From positions 868,001 to 932,000 of the forward strand of contig NZ_CP007129.1 in NCBI RefSeq assembly GCF_000522985.1: a stretch of DNA of 64,000 bases, read 5' to 3'. Below, in pieces: positions 44,829 to 53,159 of this stretch. Below the pieces are notes generated by a model. That model was not told the DNA's origin and did not search any database. It saw nothing but the letters and a program-made list of their open reading frames with translations. The DNA is from Gemmatirosa kalamazoonensis (GTDB lineage: Bacteria; Gemmatimonadota; Gemmatimonadetes; Gemmatimonadales; Gemmatimonadaceae). The number at the start of each line of letters is the position of its first letter. The stretch's first letter is position 1. Position numbers and translations under genes: made by a program.

Positions 44829-45036
44829 TTGAACCGCGGAGGACGCAGAGGGCCGCAGAGGACATCGATGGGGCGAGGTGCCAGGCGAGTACTCCGGGGA
44901 TCCAAGTGCGATCGAAAAGATCTCGAGATCCTGCTCATCGCCGTTCGATCCCCAGGGTACTCGCCCAGCACCTCGAACCTGTGGTTCAATTCGAAGAGGC
45001 AGTCCTCTGCGGCCCTCTGCGTCCTCTGCGGTTCAA
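44829..45036. repeat. 208-bp palindromic repeat element
   Basis: Outer arms TTGAACCGCGGAGGACGCAG (and on to 44863) and the exact complement at 45002-45036. Further in, CGAGGTGCCAGGCGAGTACT at 44875 pairs imperfectly with a copy near 44945-44975. The whole could fold into one long hairpin or cruciform. It lies between the nitronate monooxygenase promoter and the DinB gene's end. Confidence 0.75.
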
Positions 45037-45043
45037 CCGATAG

Positions 45044-45490
45044 TTAGGCGAGGGCCTCCGCGGGCGCGGCACGTGAGGCGGGCGGCACGACGCCGGCGAG
45101 CCGCGCGTAGACGGCGAGCTGGCCGTAGTGCTCCCCCGCGTGCTCGAGGAAGCTCACCATCGTGTCGAGCGACGGCGCGTCGACGGCGCGCGCATCGCCG
45201 CGCGCGATCTCGTCGCCCACGCCGCGGAAGCTGTCGCGCACGGCGGCGAGCACCGCGGCCTTGTCCGGGTACGCGTCCCGCGGCAGCTCGTTCGCCTCGC
45301 CGTCGGGGGACGCGCCGCGGAGCGCGTCACGCGCGTACAGGTTCCAGAACGCGAGATGGCGGAGCTGCTCCGCGAACGTGCGCACGTCGGGCGCCGGACG
45401 CCGCTCGTACGCCGCCTCGGGCACCGCCTCCGCGAGCTGCACCACCTTGTCGCCGATCTCGTTCCACCGCGTCGCCAGCATGTCGCGCAT
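45044..45490 (-). CDS. DinB-family protein
   Basis: 148 residues of four-helix-bundle type: 'WNEIGDKVVQLAEAVPEAAYERRPAPDVRTFAEQLRHLAFWNLYARDAL', 'TMVSFLEHAGEHYGQLAVYARLAGVVPP'. The metal His residues expected in DinB (H48-like in 'RHLAF', HxxxHxxQ as 'HAGEHYGQ') are present. These are thiol-dependent metalloenzyme-like proteins of mostly unknown role. The stop is in GCCTAAC. Confidence 0.85.
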   Translation of the reverse strand: MRDMLATRWNEIGDKVVQLAEAVPEAAYERRPAPDVRTFAEQLRHLAFWNLYARDALRGASPDGEANELPRDAYPDKAAVLAAVRDSFRGVGDEIARGDARAVDAPSLDTMVSFLEHAGEHYGQLAVYARLAGVVPPASRAAPAEALA

Positions 45491-45594
45491 CGTTCGTCGC
45501 CTCCCCGTGCGGGTCGTGTCGCAGGCCTTCGGGACGGCGGCAGTCTACGGGCGCGCGCGGCGGCGGCGCTTGCGGCTTTTTGCGCTTCTCGCGA

Positions 45595-46470
45595 CTAACT
45601 CCGTCCCTCCCACACCGGCGCGGCGAGCGCGGCGCGCAGCGCGGTCGGACGTCGGCGCGCGGCGGGGAGCGCCGACGGCGAGACGCCGAAACGGCGGCGG
45701 AACGTGGTCACGAAGTGGCTCAGCGACGCGAAGCCGACGGCGTAGCAGGTCGCGGTGACGCTCATGCCGGCGTCGAGCCGCCGCACCGCCTCGCGCAGCC
45801 GCACGGCCATCACGTAGCGGTGCGGCGGCAACCCGGTGAGTCGGCGGAAGACGCGCGCGAAATGATACGGGCTCATCCCCGCGGTGCCCGCGAGATCGCG
45901 CAGGGCGAGCGGCCGCGCGAACTCCGCCTCCACGCGCTCCGCCGTACGGGCGATGCGGCGCATCACGTCGGTCGGCGCGCCGTCGGCACGGCCGCGCGTC
46001 TCGTCGGGCGCGGGATCGAGCGACTCGAACAGCGCACCGGCGACGAGCTCGAGCCGCAGCGCGTCGGCACCGTCGCGCGCGCACGCATGCAGGCGGTGGC
46101 GGAGGAAGCGGTGGCGTGCGGAGCCGCGCACCGCCGCCGGCCGCAGCCCCGCGACACCCGCGCTCAGCAGATCTTCCACCGCGTCGGGCGCGTACGCGAC
46201 GGAGAGGCAGCGGTCGATCGGCCGCTCGCAGGCGTGCCGGCAGGCGAACTCCGCGCCGCGCGGCATCGCGAACAGCATCCCCGGCGCGAACCTCCACCGC
46301 TGCGCGTCGCGCCCGGCGGGACGGATCTCGAACGTCCCCGCCTCGACGAACGCGATCGCATCGACCGATGCGCGCTCGCTCGACGGGTCGGCGTGCGCCT
46401 CGTCGCTCGGGTGGTCGAAGACGGAGAGCGTGACCTCCGGCGTGCGGAGCAGGACCTCGACGCGGTTCAT
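45595..46470 (-). CDS. AraC-family transcriptional regulator
   Basis: 291 residues. N-terminal cupin-like sensing region ('DAIAFVEAGTFEIRPAGRDAQRWRFAPGMLFAMPRGAEFAC'), C-terminal double helix-turn-helix ('LALRDLAGTAGMSPYHFARVFRRLTGLPPHRYVMAVRLREAVRRL' and 'VTATCYAVGFASLSHFVTTFRRRFGVSPS'). Upstream and downstream genes are unrelated, so its target is unknown. Confidence 0.92.
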   Translation of the reverse strand: MNRVEVLLRTPEVTLSVFDHPSDEAHADPSSERASVDAIAFVEAGTFEIRPAGRDAQRWRFAPGMLFAMPRGAEFACRHACERPIDRCLSVAYAPDAVEDLLSAGVAGLRPAAVRGSARHRFLRHRLHACARDGADALRLELVAGALFESLDPAPDETRGRADGAPTDVMRRIARTAERVEAEFARPLALRDLAGTAGMSPYHFARVFRRLTGLPPHRYVMAVRLREAVRRLDAGMSVTATCYAVGFASLSHFVTTFRRRFGVSPSALPAARRRPTALRAALAAPVWEGRS

Positions 46471-46539
46471 GCGCTCACGCTACGCCGGCTCTCCCGCGCG
46501 CGCGAGTGGCAAGGAATCGCAAGCCGCACGATCCCGCGC

Positions 46540-47016
46540 TCACCCGCCGTGCGTGCTGTCGCTCGGCGCAGAGCCGATGCCGATCCTGATGTCGACGCGC
46601 ACCTCCGCGGCGGTGCCGAGCGCGTACGCGACGAGGTCACCGTACGGCCGCGAGGCGGTGACGTTGAGCGCGAGCACGTACGGCCCGCCCACGACGTCGG
46701 CGAACGAGAACGCGCCGTCGGCGCCCGTCGTCTGCTCGCCGACGCGGATCGACACGCCCCTGCCGTCCTGGAGCACGTTGCGGTAGAGCGTGACGCGCAT
46801 CCCCGCGACCGGCGCCGAGCCCGCGAGCACGCGTCCGCTCACGTGCACGCGGCTCGCGTAGGTGATCGTGCTCCCCGTGTCGCCCGGCTGCGCGAGCACC
46901 GCGCCGGCGGGTGCAGCCGGCCGGTCCTGCGCCGCGTCCGGCGTCGGTGAGGCGATGCGGTCGGCGCAGGCGGCGAGCGTCGTGACGAGGAGCGCGGGGA
47001 CGAGCCTGGTTCGCAT
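46540..47016 (-). CDS. lipoprotein with Ig/CNA-B-like domain
   Basis: 158 residues from the internal ATG. Lipobox-like 'VTTLAAC' near residue 16. After a Pro/Ala linker comes a beta-sandwich: 'RVHVSGRVLAGSAPVAGMRVTLYRN', 'GEQTTGADGAFSFADVVGGPYVLALNVTA'. This is the carboxypeptidase-regulatory type. Surface or periplasmic; function unknown. Confidence 0.65.
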   Translation of the reverse strand: MRTRLVPALLVTTLAACADRIASPTPDAAQDRPAAPAGAVLAQPGDTGSTITYASRVHVSGRVLAGSAPVAGMRVTLYRNVLQDGRGVSIRVGEQTTGADGAFSFADVVGGPYVLALNVTASRPYGDLVAYALGTAAEVRVDIRIGIGSAPSDSTHGG

Positions 47017-47069
47017 GTGGGTTCTCCCGGACGGTGACGGACGTGCAACCCCCACGCCCGGCGGCCGCG

Positions 47070-49100
47070 TCACCAGATGCGGATCCGCGTGCTGTCGGGG
47101 CGCACCATCGGGTCGCCCCGCTTGCAGCCGAACGCCCGCGCGAACTCCTCCATGTTCGACAGCGGCCCGTTGACGCGGAACTCGTTAGGCGAGTGCGGGT
47201 CGGTGGCGATCTGCAGCCGCGCCTGCTCGGGGCGCAGCGCGCCGCGTCGCGCCTGGGCGTAGGCGAGGAAGAACCGCTGCTCGGGCGTGAACCCATCGAT
47301 GAGATTGCGCGGCCTGCCGGCGAGCTCGCGCTCCAGCGCCTCGTACGCGATGCTCACGCCGGCGATGTCGGCGATGTTCTCGCCGAGGGTGAGGCGGCCG
47401 TTCACGTGCAGCGAGTCGAGCACGGTGTACGCGTCGTACATCGACACGACCATGTCCGCGCGCTCCCTGAACCGCGCCGCGTCGTCGGCCGTCCACCAGT
47501 CGCGCAGGTTGCCCTTCGCGTCGAACTGCCGGCCCTGGTCGTCGAAGCCGTGGCTGATCTCGTGGCCGATCGTGCCGCCGATGCCGCCATAGTTCGCGCC
47601 GGGGTCGTACGTCGGATGGAAGAACGGCGGCTGCACGCGTCCGGCGGGGAACGCGACCTCGTTGTTCTGCGGGCTGTAGTACGCGTTCACCGTCGGCGGC
47701 GTCATCGCCCACCGCGTGCGGTCGGGCGCCTTGCCGACGCGCGAGAAGCCGTCCTGCTGGAAGTACTCGCGCACGCGCGCGACGTTGTGCACGAACGCGC
47801 CGGGCGCGACCTCCAGCCCGTCGTAGCTGCGCCACTTCTCGGGGTAGCCGAGCTTCTGGTCGAGCGCCTCGAGCTTGCGCAGCGCTTCCTGCCGCGTCGC
47901 CTCGCTCATCCACTCGAGCTTGCCCAACCGGTCGCGCAGCACGCCCCGTAGGTTCGCGGCCATGCGCTGCATCTCGCGCTTCGCGTCCGGCGTGAACGCG
48001 ACCTTCACGTACTCCCTGCCCAACGCGTCGCCGAGCGTACCGTCGGTGGTGCGGAGGCAGCGCTGCCAGCGCGGGAGCTGCTCGCGCGCGCCGGTGAGCG
48101 CGCTGTTCATCGCGAAGTTGGCCGACTCGAACGCGGGTCCCATCACTCCCGCGTTGCCGGCGAGCACGCGCATGCGCAGATATGCGCGCCAGTCCTCGAG
48201 CGGCCGCGACTCCAGCTCGGTCGACAGCGCGCGCATGAACGCGGGCTGCCGCACGATGAGCCGATCGACCGCGGGCACGCCGGCGGCGGCGAGGAACTCG
48301 CGCGCGTGCAGCGCCGGCGCGAGCGTGTCGAGCGCCTCGAGGCTCATCGGGTTGTACGACGCGTTCGGGTCGCGCAGCTCGACGGGGCTCTTCGACGCGG
48401 TGGCGAGCGCGGTCTCGAGCGTCATGACGCGGGCCGCGTCGGCACGCGCGCTGTCCCCGGGAATTCCGGCCAGCTCGAACAGCCGCGCAGCGTAGGCGAG
48501 GTACGCGTCGCGGGCGCGCTGTCCGGTGGCGTCGGTGCGCGTGTAGAAGTCCTTCGTCGGCAGCCCGATCCCGCCCTGCCCCACCGACACGACGACGACG
48601 GTGTTGTTCTTCGCGTCGGGCCCCGCGCCGAGCCCGAGACCACCGCCCACGCCCATGCGGTGCAGCCGCGCGAGCTCGGCTCGCAGCGCGTCGCGGTCGG
48701 CGATGGCGTCGATGCGCGCGAGCTCGGGCCGCAGCGGATCCGCGCCCGCGCGCTCGGCCGCGCTGGAGTCCATGCAGCTCGCGTAGAACGTGCCTAACAG
48801 CCGCTCGTCGGCGTCGCGCGTGCTCGCGGCGCGCGCGGCCGCCGTCTCGAGGATGCGGCGCAGCTCGGCGCGGTTGCGCTCCTCCAGCTCGTTGAACGAG
48901 CTCCAGCCGGAGAACGCCGCGGGGATGGTCGCGCGCTTCAGCCATCCGCCGTTCGCGTACTTGTAGAAGTTCTCGCACGGCGCGCACGTCGTGTCGAGGT
49001 TCGCGCGGTCGAGCGGCGGCATCGGCGTCGTCTGCGCACGGAGGGCCGCGGGGGCCAGCAGGAGCGCGAGCGCGGCGCGGCGGAGGGCGAGACGGAGCAT
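47070..49100 (-). CDS. M13 family metallopeptidase (neprilysin-like), secreted
   Basis: 676 residues from the ATG at 49100, with a signal peptide ending 'ALRAQ'. N-terminal 'CAPCENFYKYANGGWLKRATIP', substrate site 'NAYYSPQNNEVAFPAG', zinc motif HEISH (H513, E514, H517) and third ligand E574 in 'LGENIADIAG'. It ends in 'IRIW', the conserved terminal Trp of the family. Length is typical. It would degrade peptides outside the cytoplasm. Confidence 0.95.
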   Translation of the reverse strand: MLRLALRRAALALLLAPAALRAQTTPMPPLDRANLDTTCAPCENFYKYANGGWLKRATIPAAFSGWSSFNELEERNRAELRRILETAAARAASTRDADERLLGTFYASCMDSSAAERAGADPLRPELARIDAIADRDALRAELARLHRMGVGGGLGLGAGPDAKNNTVVVVSVGQGGIGLPTKDFYTRTDATGQRARDAYLAYAARLFELAGIPGDSARADAARVMTLETALATASKSPVELRDPNASYNPMSLEALDTLAPALHAREFLAAAGVPAVDRLIVRQPAFMRALSTELESRPLEDWRAYLRMRVLAGNAGVMGPAFESANFAMNSALTGAREQLPRWQRCLRTTDGTLGDALGREYVKVAFTPDAKREMQRMAANLRGVLRDRLGKLEWMSEATRQEALRKLEALDQKLGYPEKWRSYDGLEVAPGAFVHNVARVREYFQQDGFSRVGKAPDRTRWAMTPPTVNAYYSPQNNEVAFPAGRVQPPFFHPTYDPGANYGGIGGTIGHEISHGFDDQGRQFDAKGNLRDWWTADDAARFRERADMVVSMYDAYTVLDSLHVNGRLTLGENIADIAGVSIAYEALERELAGRPRNLIDGFTPEQRFFLAYAQARRGALRPEQARLQIATDPHSPNEFRVNGPLSNMEEFARAFGCKRGDPMVRPDSTRIRIW

Positions 49101-49248
49101 GAGAGGGGCGCTGGGGTGGGACGCGGGCACCGGGAGAGGGTACCCGCGGTGGGACAGCGCGCCAGACGTCGGGGGTTTCTCGTCGCGGGGCGGGGGCGAG
49201 GCGCGACGCGCGCGGGACGAGGCGTGTGAGCGCGGTTAACATCACGCC

Positions 49249-50037
49249 ATGCGCCGACGCCTCGTCCTCACTCTCGCTCTCGTCGCGTGCCGCGCCCCGG
49301 CGCCCGCGACCACCTCGCCGCCGCGGATGCAGCTCGTCCTGCTCGCCGGCCAGTCGAACATGGCCGGCCGCGGCACGGTCGAAGCCGAGGACCGCGTGCC
49401 GCATCCACGCGTGCTGATGCTCGACCGCGACGGCCGGTGGATCCCCGCGGTCGACCCGGTGCACTTCGACAAGCCGATCGCCGGCGTGGGACCGGGGCGC
49501 AGCTTCGGGCTCGCGCTCGCGGCGCGCGACACCACCGCGGTCGTCGGCCTCGTGCCGACCGCCGTCGGCGGCTCGTCGATCCGGGCGTGGGTGCCCGCCG
49601 GCTACGACTCGGCCACGCGCACGCACCCGTACGACGACGCGGTCGCGCGCATCCGGCTCGCGCGCTCGTCGGGCGCGTTCGTGGCGATTCTGTGGCACCA
49701 GGGCGAGAGCGACGGCGACGCGCGCGGCGTGGCCGAGTACGAGGGGCGGCTGCGCGAGCTGATCGCGCGGCTGCGCGCGGAGACCGGCGCGCCTAACGCG
49801 CCGTTCCTGATCGGGGAGCTCGGCCACTTCCCCGAGAAGCCGTGGACGCCGGGGCGCGCGGCGATCGACTCCATCCACCGCCTCGTCGCGGCGACGACGC
49901 CGAACGCGGCGTACGTCTCGGCCGAGGGGCTCACGCACCGCGGCGACACGCTGCACTTCTCCTCGGCGGCGGCGCGGGAGCTCGGCCGACGGTACGCGGC
50001 GGCGTACGCGAGGTTGGAGTCCGTGGAACGACATTGA
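49249..50037 (+). CDS. sialate O-acetylesterase-like (SASA) SGNH hydrolase, secreted
   Basis: 262 residues with a signal peptide and possible lipobox ('LALVACRAP'). Active-site blocks: 'LLAGQSNMAGRG' (Ser), 'TAVGGSSIRAW', 'AILWHQGESDGD' and the Asp-His pair in 'HRGDTLHFSS'. It probably removes acetyl groups from carbohydrates. It is divergent from the M13 peptidase. Confidence 0.85.
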   Translation: MRRRLVLTLALVACRAPAPATTSPPRMQLVLLAGQSNMAGRGTVEAEDRVPHPRVLMLDRDGRWIPAVDPVHFDKPIAGVGPGRSFGLALAARDTTAVVGLVPTAVGGSSIRAWVPAGYDSATRTHPYDDAVARIRLARSSGAFVAILWHQGESDGDARGVAEYEGRLRELIARLRAETGAPNAPFLIGELGHFPEKPWTPGRAAIDSIHRLVAATTPNAAYVSAEGLTHRGDTLHFSSAAARELGRRYAAAYARLESVERH

Positions 50038-50125
50038 ACCGCAGAGGACGCAGAGGACGCAGAGGAGAACCAAACGCACCGAGCTGGTTTCCTCTGCGTC
50101 CTCTGCGTCCTCTGCGGTTCAATGT
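50031..50125. repeat. palindromic repeat element (ACGCAGAGG units)
   Basis: Arms of about 41 bp (50031-50072 and 50085-50125) pair almost perfectly, each made of GACGCAGAG units bounded by TTGAACC/GGTTCAA. The loop is 12 nt. The stop codon of the esterase lies inside the left arm. Confidence 0.8.
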
Positions 50126-50219
50126 CTCTTCCTCGGCTGTGTCGTTCGACCCACGCGCCGCTCTATCCCGGGAGAGACATTGACGCCACCGTAGAATCGT
50201 CCAGCGCCGCCCTGCCCCC

Positions 50220-50840
50220 ATGAAGCGCATCCTCGTCGTCGAAGACAGCACCGACCTCGCCGGCGGGCTCCAGCGGAACCTGGAGCACGAGGGCCACCGG
50301 GTGCGCGTCGCCGGGACCGCCGCCGACGCGATCACGCTCGCGCTGGGCGAGGTGCCGGACCTCATCGTGCTCGACCTCGGTCTCCCCGACCGCGACGGCT
50401 ACCACGTGCTCGCCACCCTGCGCGAGCGCGGCTGCCAGAGCCCGGTGCTCATCCTCTCCGCGCGCGGGCTCGAGGCGGACAAGGTGCGCGGCTTCCGGCT
50501 GGGCGCCGACGACTACGTCACGAAGCCGTTCGGCGTGGTGGAGCTCATGGCACGCATCGGCGCGCATCTGCGGCGGGCGACGGGGAGCAGCGCGGCCGCG
50601 GAAGGGGGCACGCTGAGCGACGATGCGCTGCGCGAGCGCTACGGGCTCACCGACCGCGAGATCGAGGTCGCGCGCCTGCTCGCCCTCGGCGCGTCGAACG
50701 CGGAGATCGGTGAGGCGCTCGGCATCGCGGCGATGACGGCCCGCAACCACACGGAGCGCATCCTCCTCAAGCTCGGCGCGTCGACGCGCGCGCGGGTGGG
50801 CGCGGTGCTGCGCGGACAGGTGCCGTGGGGCGCGGCCTGA
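50220..50840 (+). CDS. response regulator with LuxR-type DNA-binding domain
   Basis: 206 residues. Receiver: 'ILVVEDSTDLAGGLQRNL', phospho-Asp in 'LIVLDLGLPDRDGYHVL', Lys in 'DYVTKPFG'. Output: 'YGLTDREIEVARLLALGASNAEIGEALGIAAMTARNHTERILLKLG', a NarL/LuxR helix-turn-helix. The receiver looks OmpR-like while the output is LuxR-like. The kinase gene overlaps its end by 16 nt. Confidence 0.9.
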   Translation: MKRILVVEDSTDLAGGLQRNLEHEGHRVRVAGTAADAITLALGEVPDLIVLDLGLPDRDGYHVLATLRERGCQSPVLILSARGLEADKVRGFRLGADDYVTKPFGVVELMARIGAHLRRATGSSAAAEGGTLSDDALRERYGLTDREIEVARLLALGASNAEIGEALGIAAMTARNHTERILLKLGASTRARVGAVLRGQVPWGAA

Positions 50841-52579
50841 CGCCGGCGTTCGTTAGGCGCCTGCGGGCGCGCGGATGGCGCTCGCTCGTCGTGAGCGCCG
50901 CGCTGTTCGGCACGACGCTCATCTCCGTCGCCGGCGCGTGGGCCGCGCGGCAGGCGTGGGTCGAGCATCAACGGTCGGTGGACGCGGCGCTGCGCGAGTA
51001 CGCGCGCTACGCGGCGCGTGCCTACGGCGAGCAGATGACCGCGGCGCTCGGCCTCCTGCGTGCCCAGGCGGCCGCGGCGGCGAGCGTCCCGGCGAGCTCG
51101 CATCCGCTGACGCTCGCCGAGTTCGCGGCGGCCGCTGGCGCGGTGCTCGATCGGCGCGCGTCGTACGCGGGCGACCGGTGGCGCGGCTTCTACCGCATGG
51201 ACCTGCGCGACGGACGCTACGAGGCGACCGGCGCCGCGGCGGACGACGCGGTGCTGCGCGACTCGATCCCGGCGATCGCGCGCCGCACGACGGCGCACGC
51301 CGAGCCCGCGGGCCTCCCGCCATTCGCGTTCCTCCGCCACGGCGGCGAGGTGCTCATCGTCGTCGTCGCGGTGCAGCGCGACGCGCGCGACGTGCCGGTG
51401 GCGGCGTTCGGCTACGTCGGGTCGCGGCTCCGCATGTACGCGGCGGCCACCGCCGGCGTCGCCCGTCGATCGCCGATGCTGCTGCCACCGTCGACCATCA
51501 CGACGTCGTGGCTCTACGGCGAGACGACCAGCGAGGACACGCTCGTCGCGCTCCAGGTGCTCGGCGACGCGGGCGAGGAGTACTATCGCACGCCGCGGCA
51601 GTACGTGTCCGACGCGAGCGGCGAGTTCGTGTTCCGCGGGATGTCGACGAGCACCATCCGCGCGACGCTCCACCCCGCGCTCGCGGCGCGCATCCGCGCG
51701 AGCTACCTGCACGACGACCGACGCGCGCTGCAGCTGCTGCTGCCGCTGCTCGCGTTGGGCCTCGCCGCCGCGGGGGTCGTGCACCTGCGGCGCGAGCGCG
51801 AGCTGCAGCAGGCGCGGCGCGACTTCGTGGCCAGCGTGTCGCACGAGCTGCGCACGCCGCTCGCGCAGATCCGCATGTTCAGCGAGACGCTGCTGCTGCG
51901 CCGCGAGCGCGACGAGGAGGAGCGCGCGCGCTGGCTCGGCGTGATCGGCCGCGAGGCGCGCCGGCTCGGCGATCTCGTGGAGAACATCCTCCTGTTCTCG
52001 CACGCCGAGTCCGCACGGCTGCGGCTCGAGCCGGAGCGCACGGACCTCGGCGAGCTGGTGGAGGAGGTCGTGGAGGCGTACGTGCCGATCGCCGCGTCGC
52101 GCCACATGCGCATCGTCGCCGACGCGCCGTCGCGGATCTACGCGCTCGTCGACCCGCGCGCGCTGCGGCAGGTCGCTGTCAACCTGCTCGACAATGCGCT
52201 GAAGTACGGCCCCGCGCGGCAGACGGTGACGGTGGAGGTGGAGCGCGTCGCGCGCGACGACGCGCAGCGCGACGAGGCACAGTGGGCACGCATCGCGGTG
52301 ACCGACGAGGGACCGGGCGTTCCCGCGGCCGAGCGCGAGCGGGTGTGGCGCCCGTTCGTGCGGCTCGGCGACGAGGGCGGCACGTCCGGGGGCAGCGGCA
52401 TCGGGCTCGCCGTCGTGCGCAGCCTCGTGGACCAGCACGGCGGCCGCGTGTCGATCGAGGACGGGCCGGCCGGCCGCGGGGCGCGCGTCGTGGTGCTGCT
52501 TCCTCTCGCCGCTCAGGCGCCGCCGCTCGGTGCGCCGCCTAACGGCAGCCGCGTCACGGCGTCCGGCGCGCCGGCGTGA
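50825..52579 (+). CDS. membrane histidine kinase (HisKA type)
   Basis: 584 residues from a GTG overlapping the regulator. A membrane helix near residues 20-42, a periplasmic sensing region to about 305, a second helix ('LLLPLLALGLAAAGVVHL'), then HisKA 'DFVASVSHELRTPLAQIRMFSE' and ATPase 'VNLLDNALKYGP', 'VTDEGPGVP', 'GSGIGLAVVRSLVDQHGGRVSIE'. Partner is the regulator upstream. Signal unknown. Confidence 0.92.
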   Translation: MGRGLTPAFVRRLRARGWRSLVVSAALFGTTLISVAGAWAARQAWVEHQRSVDAALREYARYAARAYGEQMTAALGLLRAQAAAAASVPASSHPLTLAEFAAAAGAVLDRRASYAGDRWRGFYRMDLRDGRYEATGAAADDAVLRDSIPAIARRTTAHAEPAGLPPFAFLRHGGEVLIVVVAVQRDARDVPVAAFGYVGSRLRMYAAATAGVARRSPMLLPPSTITTSWLYGETTSEDTLVALQVLGDAGEEYYRTPRQYVSDASGEFVFRGMSTSTIRATLHPALAARIRASYLHDDRRALQLLLPLLALGLAAAGVVHLRRERELQQARRDFVASVSHELRTPLAQIRMFSETLLLRRERDEEERARWLGVIGREARRLGDLVENILLFSHAESARLRLEPERTDLGELVEEVVEAYVPIAASRHMRIVADAPSRIYALVDPRALRQVAVNLLDNALKYGPARQTVTVEVERVARDDAQRDEAQWARIAVTDEGPGVPAAERERVWRPFVRLGDEGGTSGGSGIGLAVVRSLVDQHGGRVSIEDGPAGRGARVVVLLPLAAQAPPLGAPPNGSRVTASGAPA

Positions 52580-53015
52580 CGGCCGACGACACGGTCGCCG
52601 ACGGAACGACGGTGACGACCGCCGAGTCCACCCAGGTGCCTAACGTCGCGTAGACCTTCGTCGTGCCGAGCGTGACGCCGGTCACGGCGCCGCTGTCGTC
52701 GACCGCGAGCACGGCGGGGTTCGCGGAGCGGATCGCCGGCGGCGTCGCGAGGAGCGCGAGCGACGGATAGCCCTGCGCGTTCACCGGCACCACCGGCAGC
52801 CACGCGCGCGCGCGCAGCGGCACCGTGAGCGCGGGCGACATGAAGCGGATGCCGGCCACGGCGGCGCCCGCGGAGTCGGCGCCGCGGGACGGCGTGGTGA
52901 TGTGCGGCACGTCGGTGGGCATCGCGTCGGGATCGGTGACGCGGTCCGCGCACGCGGCCAGGCAGGCGAGGCCGAGGGCGGCGACGGCGGTGAGACGGGC
53001 GGGAGGGAACGACAC
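52554..53015 (-). CDS. lipoprotein with bacterial Ig-like (BIG2) domain
   Basis: 153 residues from a GTG at 53015 with a signal peptide and lipobox ('LACLAAC'). The C-terminal half reads 'IRSANPAVLAVDDSGAVTGVTLGTTKVYATLGTWVDSAVVTVV', a typical BIG2 repeat. Surface or periplasmic. It is convergent with, and overlaps by 26 nt, the kinase gene's end. Confidence 0.7.
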   Translation of the reverse strand: MSFPPARLTAVAALGLACLAACADRVTDPDAMPTDVPHITTPSRGADSAGAAVAGIRFMSPALTVPLRARAWLPVVPVNAQGYPSLALLATPPAIRSANPAVLAVDDSGAVTGVTLGTTKVYATLGTWVDSAVVTVVPSATVSSAVTPARRTP

Positions 53016-53159
53016 GGCGGGGACCTCGAGGCGGGTGCGGCTCTTCCCTACCGAGTACCCTGGCCATCGCCGCCGCGTCACCGGGACGGGACAAACCCGC
53101 GCCGCGGCCGCCTGTCCCACCCGCGCGGGTCCGAAGCCTCACCGTCCACCGCCGCCGCC

